A stretch of 64,000 bases of DNA from Dyadobacter tibetensis Y620-1 (GTDB lineage Bacteria > Bacteroidota > Bacteroidia > Cytophagales > Spirosomataceae), in NCBI RefSeq assembly GCF_000566685.1, contig NZ_AZQN01000012.1, positions 1 through 64,000 on the forward strand. Reading direction: 5' to 3'. Shown piece by piece: positions 54,144-62,348 of this stretch. The notes beneath the pieces are model-generated. The model saw only the letters and a program-made list of their open reading frames with translations. It was not told where the DNA came from and searched no databases. Both the position numbers and the translations under genes were made by a program. The first letter of the stretch is position 1, and every line of letters starts with the position of its first letter.

Positions 54144-56261
54144 TTACTTTAACAGAGCATCCAGCATCTTCCCTGACGGATCGTCCGATTTCAGGGCCAG
54201 CTGGCCAAGCTTCTCCTTGGTCAAAGGTCCCAACCTTTGCTTGTCTGACTGATATTTCCTTCCGTGAAGAAGTCCACTGATCACCGAGCCCGTCCAGCTC
54301 TGATGGTAATTCAAGCTACTATCGGCCAGACAATTGATCATGGCGACGATATCCCTGTCGCTATTTTTAGCCCCCTGAATAAAGGCAAAGTCTTCGACAA
54401 ACTTGATGCGATCGGCAGTGGTGCTATCGAAATAATTTGAGTGCTGTTTTAAACTATCCAGCAACCGGGTGGATTCTCCGGCTTTCCCACTGAGTACAGC
54501 AGCCCGGAACCATCTATTATGGCCATAATGTCCTATAACTGCCCTCATAAAGGGCATTACCCACGGGTCATCCGTTCTTCCCAAACTCAAAGTGGCCTGG
54601 AGTGCAACCTGTAAGGACGAATCGTGCACCATGGGAGCGATATGCTGAGCCAGGGCAGGAAAGGTTTCTGCCAATTTGATCGCATTCAGACGTACCCCAG
54701 GATGTAAATCCTCTAAAGCCACTACCAATTCACTCTGTTTTAATAGGCCGAGTCCCTCCAAAACATACAAGGCATGCATTCTACCAAAGGCATTTCTTCC
54801 CATATGAATTAGCTCGAACAGTGCCTTTCCTACGCCTTGATCTTTTCGCTCCAGCAAGAGTCGCTGCGCCTGTAAACGTTGCCACTGATTGGGATGCGAC
54901 AACAGTGCTACCAATTCAGGAGAGGTCATTTTTCCGGGAATTTCACCCACCGTATCAGGATGTATGGCCTGTTTAGGGCTAATTCTATAAATTCTTCCCC
55001 TATTGTCTCCTTCCGAAAAATCCATCCCCTTTCTCAGATCCTCGGGTACCATGTCGGGGTCTTCTATATGTTGTCTATAATAGTCGATAACATACAAGGC
55101 TCCATCGGGTCCTACTGTAAAATTTCCAGGGCGAAACCACGGGTCAGAAGAGCTTAAGAATTCCTTACTAGTCTCCTTTCTTACTTGCCTTATAGCCTTA
55201 AAAGCCGGACTCAAACTGTCCGTGACCAGAAGATCGCGGTGTATCAGATTACCAGAAATATCCCCTACAAAATAATTGCCACGATAGGCCTTGGGGAAGG
55301 TATGTCCCGTGTAAACTGTACCTCCAGATGCCTTACTGAAGTAGTCTTCTGCATACTCCACCCGATCGAGCCCCTGTTCCTGATATTGCGCATTGCGCCT
55401 TCTGGTTCGTTCGGCCAACCAGTAAGGAGCTGGCGTGACCTGGAACATGGAATGGTCGCCATTGGTAATATCCTCACTTCCCCTTTTGGAAGGTAAAAAA
55501 TCGTTTCGGTAGGCATAGCGATAGGGTAAAACTAGCTGTTGGATCCGGATATTATGATCGGTGATAAAGCGATTGCCCCATTCATCAAAAGTTTGACCAC
55601 ATTCCGAAGTGCCATTTTCTGCTTCCAGAAGGTCTCGATCCATACGGAAACGAAAGTCAGAACCCTGGAGCTTTACCGTTTTCTTATTACGGCCATAAAC
55701 CGCTGTAATCTCGGAAAGTTCCCCGTTATTGGCAGCATAAACCCAGTTATCCATCCCATACCGCAGACTGGTAATCTGGGCACTCTGATGGATCTCTCCG
55801 CCTCCTTCAAACATTTTCTCCTTAGTGTCTGATTTCAAATCTCCATTCTCATCTTTTAAGTACCAGATATCTCCCGCCTCGGCCAATAGGAGTCCTCCTC
55901 TCCAGGGGAGTATACTAGTAGCCCTGATAAGGTTCTGAGCGAAAATTACAGACTTATCCATTCTTCCATCTCCATCCGAATCGGTCAGGACATGAATACG
56001 CCCTTTTTGAGAAGTAGGCTCCGATTGGCTGTTAAAACTGGGCATTTCCATTACAAAGGCTCTTCCGAATTCGTCGAAAACCAATTCTATAGGATCCATA
56101 ATGGTGGGTTCAGCTGCAAAAATTTCTATTTTGAAATCTGGATTAAGATCCATGCTCTTTAAAGAGGCCTCAGGACTTAATGCATCCGCATATTTGCTGG
56201 GAGTACAGCCATAAGAAAGGAATAGGATAGCGCAGAATAAATAATACCTTCTATATTTCAT
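54144..56261 (-). CDS. PVC-type dehydrogenase / beta-propeller lipoprotein
   Basis: The 705-residue protein has a lipoprotein signal (FLSYGC) and an N-terminal propeller domain of the PVC-type membrane-bound dehydrogenase family: FKIEIFAAEPTIMDPIELVF, DSDGDGRMD, GLLLAEAGDIWYLKDENGD and FGRAFVMEMP. The C-terminal third is made of HEAT-like repeats (LVALLSHPNQWQRLQAQRLL, LHPGVRLNAIKLAETF). Many relatives end in a cytochrome c domain; no CxxCH is present here. The genes for two Gfo/Idh/MocA proteins flank it, suggesting a periplasmic sugar oxidation pathway. Substrate unknown. Confidence 0.85.
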   Translation of the reverse strand: MKYRRYYLFCAILFLSYGCTPSKYADALSPEASLKSMDLNPDFKIEIFAAEPTIMDPIELVFDEFGRAFVMEMPSFNSQSEPTSQKGRIHVLTDSDGDGRMDKSVIFAQNLIRATSILPWRGGLLLAEAGDIWYLKDENGDLKSDTKEKMFEGGGEIHQSAQITSLRYGMDNWVYAANNGELSEITAVYGRNKKTVKLQGSDFRFRMDRDLLEAENGTSECGQTFDEWGNRFITDHNIRIQQLVLPYRYAYRNDFLPSKRGSEDITNGDHSMFQVTPAPYWLAERTRRRNAQYQEQGLDRVEYAEDYFSKASGGTVYTGHTFPKAYRGNYFVGDISGNLIHRDLLVTDSLSPAFKAIRQVRKETSKEFLSSSDPWFRPGNFTVGPDGALYVIDYYRQHIEDPDMVPEDLRKGMDFSEGDNRGRIYRISPKQAIHPDTVGEIPGKMTSPELVALLSHPNQWQRLQAQRLLLERKDQGVGKALFELIHMGRNAFGRMHALYVLEGLGLLKQSELVVALEDLHPGVRLNAIKLAETFPALAQHIAPMVHDSSLQVALQATLSLGRTDDPWVMPFMRAVIGHYGHNRWFRAAVLSGKAGESTRLLDSLKQHSNYFDSTTADRIKFVEDFAFIQGAKNSDRDIVAMINCLADSSLNYHQSWTGSVISGLLHGRKYQSDKQRLGPLTKEKLGQLALKSDDPSGKMLDALLK

Positions 56262-56462
56262 AGCGTCGTGTTTGATTAAGCAGTATTTGGCAGGATATCT
56301 TCAGCTCTAAAAATAAGCATTTTATAAGCCGCTTTTCCCCTTTTTATCGCTCAAATCGCATTTATATCCGATATTTTATCCCACAGATCGGCTAGTTTCA
56401 GGCATTTAGCGCTGCCCCCGCAGTCACGATGGTGCCATGAGCCTCCCCCTTGTGCCCCTTTC

Positions 56463-57470
56463 CTAGGATTCCCTTTTTGCCTTTTTTATAACGGACTCCA
56501 ATGTGATAGCCCGCCCACCTTGTCTTTTGCTTTCATCTGCCGCTTCCATAAATGCAAATATCTCAATCGTCTCAGCCGGAGTGACAGGCACTACACCGGT
56601 TTTGAAATAGTGCACAATATCTTTCAAAAGTGGTTCATAACCGTTATATGGACCTAAAACTAGATTACCATCTTGTGTAAACACAGTACCTCCATACCCA
56701 TGCTTGCCATTCCGTGTTCCTCTAAAAGTACCGATACGTCCATTTTCCCATACCCCTACCACCAGTTCAGTATCGGTAGTCTGCACCCGGGTCACTTGCT
56801 GACACCCTGTGCCCATCACAGTAAAAAGGGTTTCCACCCCATGTATGCCATACCAAAAAAGATCCGGATGCGTCTTCTCCAGGGAAGCCGGGCTAAAGGT
56901 GTCGGCTCCCAAAACTTTCCCCTTATCCAATTCCTCAATTCCCTTGATATATCGTAAGGATGAGGCCGAAAATACGGGAATGCCAAACCCATCAGCTTCC
57001 TGGTATATTTTTATAGCGTCGGAAAGACTCCCCGCTACAGGCTTGTCAATAAACATTCGTTTTCCCGATTTCAGCACCTGCCGGGCCTGCTCCAGATGCA
57101 GACGCCCATCGTTGGTCTCCAGCAATACTACATCTACCTGTCCAAGTAACTCTTGAATAGAGGCCGTGATACGTACCCCCATTTTCTTAATGTCTTCAAT
57201 ATATCCAGGTATTCGCTTGCTACTCGACTCTATTTCTCGGCTACCATAAGGGTATGCCGCTACTACCCGGTAGCCATCGAAAACTGGATCGGGCTCAGCC
57301 GCATTTAAGGCCTTGGTAAAGGCAATGCTATGTGAGGTATCCAGGCCTATAATACCCACCCGTTTGCCGACAGTCCCGGGTAAGCTCCAGGAAAAGTCTT
57401 CTAGAAGGCTAAAGCTGATGCCGGCTAATACCGACGACTGAATGAATTTTCTTCGTGAAAAGTCCTGCAT
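56463..57470 (-). CDS. Gfo/Idh/MocA-family oxidoreductase, Tat signal
   Basis: The 335-residue protein starts MQDFSRRKFIQSSVLAG, a Tat-type signal. The Rossmann domain has VGIIGLDTSHSIAFTKAL, VDVVLLETNDGRLHLEQA and RMFIDKPVAGS with the catalytic Lys-Pro; the second domain has WYGIHGVETLFTVMG. It is shorter than the other two family members in the window. A 26-bp perfect palindrome 42 bp upstream of the start (57512-57537) is a likely operator of the LacI regulator encoded next to it. The same regulator may control the downstream PVC-dehydrogenase genes. Confidence 0.9.
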   Translation of the reverse strand: MQDFSRRKFIQSSVLAGISFSLLEDFSWSLPGTVGKRVGIIGLDTSHSIAFTKALNAAEPDPVFDGYRVVAAYPYGSREIESSSKRIPGYIEDIKKMGVRITASIQELLGQVDVVLLETNDGRLHLEQARQVLKSGKRMFIDKPVAGSLSDAIKIYQEADGFGIPVFSASSLRYIKGIEELDKGKVLGADTFSPASLEKTHPDLFWYGIHGVETLFTVMGTGCQQVTRVQTTDTELVVGVWENGRIGTFRGTRNGKHGYGGTVFTQDGNLVLGPYNGYEPLLKDIVHYFKTGVVPVTPAETIEIFAFMEAADESKRQGGRAITLESVIKKAKRES

Positions 57471-57511
57471 GTAAAACAGTTTAAGGTTTAGGAACAGTCT
57501 ATAAAGCCAGG

Positions 57512-57537
57512 TATTTACGGGTACGTACCCGTAAATA
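57512..57537. promoter_or_regulatory. 26-bp perfect palindrome, likely LacI-family operator
   Basis: Positions 57512-57524 are the exact reverse complement of 57525-57537 without a loop; the core reads TTACGGGTACGTACCCGTAA, with the central CG usual for LacI-family sites. It lies between the lacI-type gene and the oxidoreductase gene it probably controls. I saw no second copy by eye in the window. Confidence 0.7.
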
Positions 57538-57659
57538 TAGGTTTAAATAACAATATTATAAGGATTAATAAAAAAAAATGCAGAATTATTTTGAAAAATT
57601 ATCCAACAACCATATTTAAATTGCTGTTCAGGAAAAAAATATATTAGTTAAAAACCTTG

Positions 57660-58721
57660 TCAGTTGCCATAGAAGTCCATATTTTCCGTAGTAATAATAT
57701 CGATGGGCATATACTGCATTTTATCGATGGGCGCGTCAACTACCACATTCTGATAAAGTGCCATGATACCACGATATCCCTGCTCTTCGGGTTTATGACA
57801 GATCAGGAAGTCGATTAATCCTTCCTGTAGGTACTGACAATTTTCCTTTAGAAAATCATAGCCAATCAACCTAATTTCCGGACGTTTCTTCTTGGCTAAG
57901 AAGGCAGCAACCGCCGATACTCGTGAGTTGGTTACGAATATCCCATCAATCTTCGGATAATCGTGAAGAACCTGAGTAAGATGTCGGGCCACGGCGAAGC
58001 TGTCAGTATCTTGAATATCGACCGTTACCAATTGATTTGAAAGCCCATTATTTTCGATATAACTTCGGATTCCCGCAGCAATCGTGAGACTATTATTATT
58101 TTCAATTGATTTGGATATGTTGACAATCAAAAGTGGATGATGCGTAGTAGTTCTATAAGTAAGTAGCTTGGCCCCAACAAAGCCACTCTGAAAGAGATGG
58201 GGTCCGATATAACTTAGCTTTTTGGCCTCAGGAAGATCCGCATCGATAAACACATAGGGAACTTCACGCCGGTCACAAGCTGAGGCAAGCTGTACAGCTT
58301 CATCCACAAATACAGGAGAATATAATAAACCATCCAGATCCTTGCTCAGCAAGAGGTCGGACTGCCTGACAAAACTTGCCCGGTCATTCAGATCGAAATA
58401 GTAGTATTTGAGCTGAATACCATAGCTTTTCAATTCCTTTTCCGCCCGGTTAATCCCGAGCAGAGGAGCCTCCCAAAAGCGGGTATCTTTTGAACTATGG
58501 GGAATCAAAATGGAAAAATGGATTGGCTTGCGGGAAGCCAGCCTACTGGCCAGGATATTGGGCTGATAGTCCATTTCCTTTATAATGGCATTGATTTTAT
58601 TACGTGTTTTCTCTGAAACCCCAGTTCGATTATGAATAACCCGATCGACTGTGGCTATAGAAACATTGGCTCGTTTGGCTATTTCTTTTACACCAAAATA
58701 AACATTCTCTTCATTCGCCAT
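57660..58721 (-). CDS. LacI-family transcriptional regulator
   Basis: The 353-residue regulator has an N-terminal HTH (FGVKEIAKRANVSIATVDRV, IHNRTGVSEKTRNKINAII) and hinge (YQPNILASRLASRK), followed by a periplasmic-binding-protein-like domain for a sugar ligand (HFSILIPHSSKDTRFWEAPL, IDGIFVTNSRVSAVAAFLA, LIGYDFL). ATG 58719-58721 is preferred to a TTG three codons upstream. It is oriented toward the Gfo/Idh/MocA genes; the palindrome at 57512-57537 lies between. It probably represses the catabolic genes until a sugar is bound, and may also act on the divergent sulfatase genes at 59222. Confidence 0.94.
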   Translation of the reverse strand: MANEENVYFGVKEIAKRANVSIATVDRVIHNRTGVSEKTRNKINAIIKEMDYQPNILASRLASRKPIHFSILIPHSSKDTRFWEAPLLGINRAEKELKSYGIQLKYYYFDLNDRASFVRQSDLLLSKDLDGLLYSPVFVDEAVQLASACDRREVPYVFIDADLPEAKKLSYIGPHLFQSGFVGAKLLTYRTTTHHPLLIVNISKSIENNNSLTIAAGIRSYIENNGLSNQLVTVDIQDTDSFAVARHLTQVLHDYPKIDGIFVTNSRVSAVAAFLAKKKRPEIRLIGYDFLKENCQYLQEGLIDFLICHKPEEQGYRGIMALYQNVVVDAPIDKMQYMPIDIITTENMDFYGN

Positions 58722-59221
58722 GCTGGACAATTGCGTTTAGGGCGGTCTTAAAATTTAACTGTAACACACTAGTGACAAAAGTATATTCAATTTTCAACAT
58801 TACTTGGGTGCAAGGAAAAATCAAAATATTCTTCTTAAAATAATGAGGGGCAAGGCCGGGACCTTACCTTTGTATATCTATGTATGGAGACTGAATGAGG
58901 GGCATATCCCCTTACCCAATGGGATATTCCCTGTGGTTGCGAATCAGGGGTTTATATAAAAACTTTGGTTAAAAGGTTGGTTGACCTAATTTTTTATTTT
59001 ACCAAGGATAGTTAACCTCCCGGTTCCAATTTCTCATTATGGCTCGATGGTGCAAACCTGTTACATCCCAAACAAATTTGCACAGGAGGCACAGGAATAT
59101 ACCATTACCATCCGCAATGTTAAGTAGGTAAAATAAGGCAAATATATTCAGGACAATGGCCCCATTCTTCTCTCTATATATGGATGCATTTCAGTAAACA
59201 TAATATAATATTCCTAGATCC
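58722..59221. other. Intergenic region between LacI regulator and sulfatases
   Basis: A 500-bp divergent gap. Small symmetric words (CACTAGTG at 58767-58774; ATATCCC at 58904-58910 paired with GGGATAT at 58921-58927) may be regulatory, but support is weak. No gene was recognised. Confidence 0.4.
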
Positions 59222-60670
59222 ATGCAAAAACACAATCTAAAAGTACTCCTCCACTTAGTTACCGGCATTCTTATGACAATGGGACTTTGTATGCCTCCAG
59301 TAATGGCTCAATCGGACGATAAGCCTAATATTGTTCTATTTTTTATTGATGACCTCGGTTATGGGGATCTGTCGGTTAACGGTGCACTGGGCTACAGTAC
59401 CCCCAACCTCGATAAAATGGCAATGGAAGGCACACGGTTTACCAATTTCATGGCAGCCCAAGCCGTATGTAGCGCATCCCGAGCCGCTTTGCTTACCGGT
59501 TGCTATCCCAATCGCCTGGGCATTTCAGGCGCTTACGGTCCTGAGTCAAAAGTAGGCCTGAATCCGGAAGAAGAAACCATTGCAGAATTGGTAAAGCAGC
59601 GGGGCTATGCTACCGGAATATTTGGCAAATGGCACCTGGGGAGTAAGAAAGCCTTTCTTCCACTACAACAAGGTTTCGACGAGTATTATGGGGTTCCCTA
59701 CTCGCACGATATGTGGCCAGGACATCCGAATCAGGTCCATGCAAAATACCCTCCTCTACACTGGATAGAAGGCAATGAAGAGGCCGCAGCAATTCCAGAC
59801 CTAGAGGCAGCCTCAGAACTTACACCCAACATTACAGAAAGGGCCAAAAAGTTTATCCAAAAAAATAAAAATAATCCCTTCTTTCTCTATATACCCCACC
59901 CCTTACCCCATGTACCTCTGGCTGCCTCTAAACGCTTTCGGGGTAAGAGTGGAGCAGGTATTTTCGGTGACGTCATTATGGAGCTCGACTGGTCGGTGGG
60001 AGAGATATTAAAGGAACTAAAAAACCAGGGTCTGGATGACAATACCCTCGTCATTTTCACTAGTGATAATGGCCCCTGGCTGAATTATGGCGATCATGCC
60101 GGTTCAACAGGCGGCTTTAGAGAAGGAAAAGGGACGTCGTTTGAAGGAGGGCAACGTGTACCCTGCATCATGCGGTGGCCTGGCGTAGTACCGGCGGGGT
60201 TGGTCAGTAACAAACTGCTAGCAGCCATGGATATACTTCCTACCGTTGCCAAGCTCACAGGTGCGCCGATGCCCAAAAATAAAATTGACGGAGTAGATTT
60301 TGTTCAACTTCTGAAAGGAGACCAAACGCAGACTCCTCGGGAGGAATTTCTATATTACTATCGACGCAATAGCCTAGAGGCTGTAAGGAAGGGCGATTGG
60401 AAGTTAGTATTTGAACATCCGGGGCGCAGCTACGAAGGGCAGGCACCCGGAAAGGACGGAATGCCTGGCCATGCTCCAGAAAATCACCTTTTCCCCAAAG
60501 CACTTTATCATCTTACCCGTGATCCAGGGGAGCGTTATGATGTACTAGAACAAAACCCTGAAGTGGTTAAAGAGTTGGAGAAAATAGCAGAAAAAGCTCG
60601 TATAGACCTAGGAGATGACCTACAGGATCGAAAAGGACAGAATCTACGACCCATTGGAAGGGTGGAGTAG
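59222..60670 (+). CDS. Exported sulfatase, family S1, cysteine type
   Basis: The 482-residue arylsulfatase-A-like enzyme has a signal peptide (ending PVMAQS), the metal site NIVLFFIDDLGYGD and the formylglycine motif AVCSASRAALLTGCYPNR (C-x-A-S-R). GIFGKWHLG, HPLPHVPLAA and VIFTSDNGPW complete the active site. It differs in motif and length from the two CxPSR sulfatases elsewhere in the window, so it probably cuts another position. It is followed after 60 bp by a second sulfatase gene on the same strand, and the divergent neighbour is the LacI regulator. Confidence 0.95.
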   Translation: MQKHNLKVLLHLVTGILMTMGLCMPPVMAQSDDKPNIVLFFIDDLGYGDLSVNGALGYSTPNLDKMAMEGTRFTNFMAAQAVCSASRAALLTGCYPNRLGISGAYGPESKVGLNPEEETIAELVKQRGYATGIFGKWHLGSKKAFLPLQQGFDEYYGVPYSHDMWPGHPNQVHAKYPPLHWIEGNEEAAAIPDLEAASELTPNITERAKKFIQKNKNNPFFLYIPHPLPHVPLAASKRFRGKSGAGIFGDVIMELDWSVGEILKELKNQGLDDNTLVIFTSDNGPWLNYGDHAGSTGGFREGKGTSFEGGQRVPCIMRWPGVVPAGLVSNKLLAAMDILPTVAKLTGAPMPKNKIDGVDFVQLLKGDQTQTPREEFLYYYRRNSLEAVRKGDWKLVFEHPGRSYEGQAPGKDGMPGHAPENHLFPKALYHLTRDPGERYDVLEQNPEVVKELEKIAEKARIDLGDDLQDRKGQNLRPIGRVE

Positions 60671-60730
60671 CACCGTTCGCCGTTATGCTGACGGGCGATA
60701 TTTTAATCTTTTAACTGACCGATCACCTTT

Positions 60731-62284
60731 ATGCAGCTTTTTCAAATCCGTAACATTTTAGTCATCACGATATGCCTTTTCTTTCAGTTAAAGGTAGAAG
60801 CTCAGACAGCTAGAAAGCCTAATATCATCATTTTTATGGTTGACGATATGGGTTGGCAGGACACTTCTGTACCCTTCTGGAAAAGGACCACCCCACTCAA
60901 CCGACGCTATCATACGCCCCATATGGAGCGGCTTGCTAAGGAAGGAATGAAATTTACCAATGCCTATGCCACGCCCATTTGCACTCCCACCAGGGTAAGC
61001 CTGATAACGGGCGTCAATGCAGCCCGTACCCGGGTAACGCAATGGACCAACCCGAACAAAGACACCAACACCGATTATCCCGATACCTTGTTCCAGTCGG
61101 TGAAGTGGAATCTAAATGGTTTCAGTCCTAAGGCAGGGGTGGCATCTACCTATCATGCCCTTGCACTCCCGCAGATTTTGCAAGATCATGGTTATTATAC
61201 CGTTCACAGTGGCAAGGCACACTTTGGCTCAGCGGGTACACCAGGCTCAGATCCGCTCCAAGTCGGCTTTCTGGTCAATATTGCCGGTAGTGAAATTGGG
61301 CATCCCGCTAGTTATTTTGGAGAGAAGAATTACGATAATCCAAGAAATGGCAAACCCAATCGAAATGCGGTTCCCGGGCTGGAGAAATACCATGGCACCG
61401 ACACCTTCCTGAGCGACGCCATCACGTATGAGGCCTTGGATGCTTTAAAAAAACCTATTGCTGATCGACAACCCTTCTTCCTTTATCTTTCTCATTATGC
61501 AGTACATACGCCTATTGAGGCCGACAAGCGCTATGTAGATCGTTATTTAAAGTTGGGCTTGAGTCCCACGGAAGCGGCCTATGCCTCACTGATCGAAGGG
61601 ATGGACAAAAGCTTAGGCGATGTCCTGAGCTTTTTGGATCAGGAAAAAATAGCGGAGCATACCCTGATCATTTTCATGTCGGACAACGGGGGGTTAAGCC
61701 TTACTCCTCCTCGTGGTGGCAAGGAATGGACACATAACCTGCCCTTAAAAGGGGGCAAAGGATCGGTCTTCGAAGGGGGGATCCGCGAACCCATGCTGGT
61801 ACGATGGCCAGAAAAGGTAAAAGCCAAGTCTGTGGCCAATCAGTACGTAATTATTGAAGATTTTATGCCCACTATTCTGGAGGTAGCTGGAATTAAAAAC
61901 CCTTCCCTCCCTCAGAAAATGGATGGCAAAAGCTTCCTGCCCATATTGGAAAAACCGTCCTACCGTGACCAACAACGGGAATTACTCTGGCATCACCCCA
62001 ATCGCTGGACCGTCAAGGATAGCCTGAGCAATAACTGGGCAAGCGCCTTCAGAAAAGGAGATTGGAAGGTAATCTACAATTACCGCTCCGGAAAGCTGGC
62101 CTTATATAACCTTAAAAAGGACCTCTCAGAAGAGCATGATCTGGCTCCTGCAGAACCTAAGCAACTTAAAAAGTTGGCCCGTTACTTCACCGCTAGTCTA
62201 AAGGCCCATGGGGCGCAAATGCCCTATTTTCTAACGACAGGAAAGCCAGTACCCTGGCCCGATGAGGTGATTGGTGCAAAGTAA
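60731..62284 (+). CDS. Exported sulfatase, family S1, cysteine type
   Basis: This 517-residue enzyme has a signal peptide (ending KVEAQT), metal site NIIIFMVDDMGWQDT and formylglycine motif ATPICTPTRVSLITGVN (C-x-P-T-R). VHSGKAHFG, LYLSHYAVHTPIEAD and LIIFMSDNGGL follow in family order. It is co-transcribed with the sulfatase 60 bp upstream and ends at the hairpin 62291-62324. Two different sulfatases in one operon suggest stepwise desulfation of a glycan with more than one sulfate position. All depend on formylglycine, made by the enzyme at 28402-29472 unless another is present elsewhere. Confidence 0.95.
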   Translation: MQLFQIRNILVITICLFFQLKVEAQTARKPNIIIFMVDDMGWQDTSVPFWKRTTPLNRRYHTPHMERLAKEGMKFTNAYATPICTPTRVSLITGVNAARTRVTQWTNPNKDTNTDYPDTLFQSVKWNLNGFSPKAGVASTYHALALPQILQDHGYYTVHSGKAHFGSAGTPGSDPLQVGFLVNIAGSEIGHPASYFGEKNYDNPRNGKPNRNAVPGLEKYHGTDTFLSDAITYEALDALKKPIADRQPFFLYLSHYAVHTPIEADKRYVDRYLKLGLSPTEAAYASLIEGMDKSLGDVLSFLDQEKIAEHTLIIFMSDNGGLSLTPPRGGKEWTHNLPLKGGKGSVFEGGIREPMLVRWPEKVKAKSVANQYVIIEDFMPTILEVAGIKNPSLPQKMDGKSFLPILEKPSYRDQQRELLWHHPNRWTVKDSLSNNWASAFRKGDWKVIYNYRSGKLALYNLKKDLSEEHDLAPAEPKQLKKLARYFTASLKAHGAQMPYFLTTGKPVPWPDEVIGAK

Positions 62285-62290
62285 ATAAAA

Positions 62291-62324
62291 GAGGCCTGGA
62301 GGTTATTGCTAACGACCAGGCCTC
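62291..62324. terminator. Bidirectional terminator
   Basis: GAGGCCTGG (62291-62299) pairs with CCAGGCCTC (62316-62324), loop 16 nt, between two convergent genes. An A-rich stretch precedes and CTTTAT follows. Confidence 0.7.
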
Positions 62325-62348
62325 CTTTATATGTTCATCAATCCTTTT

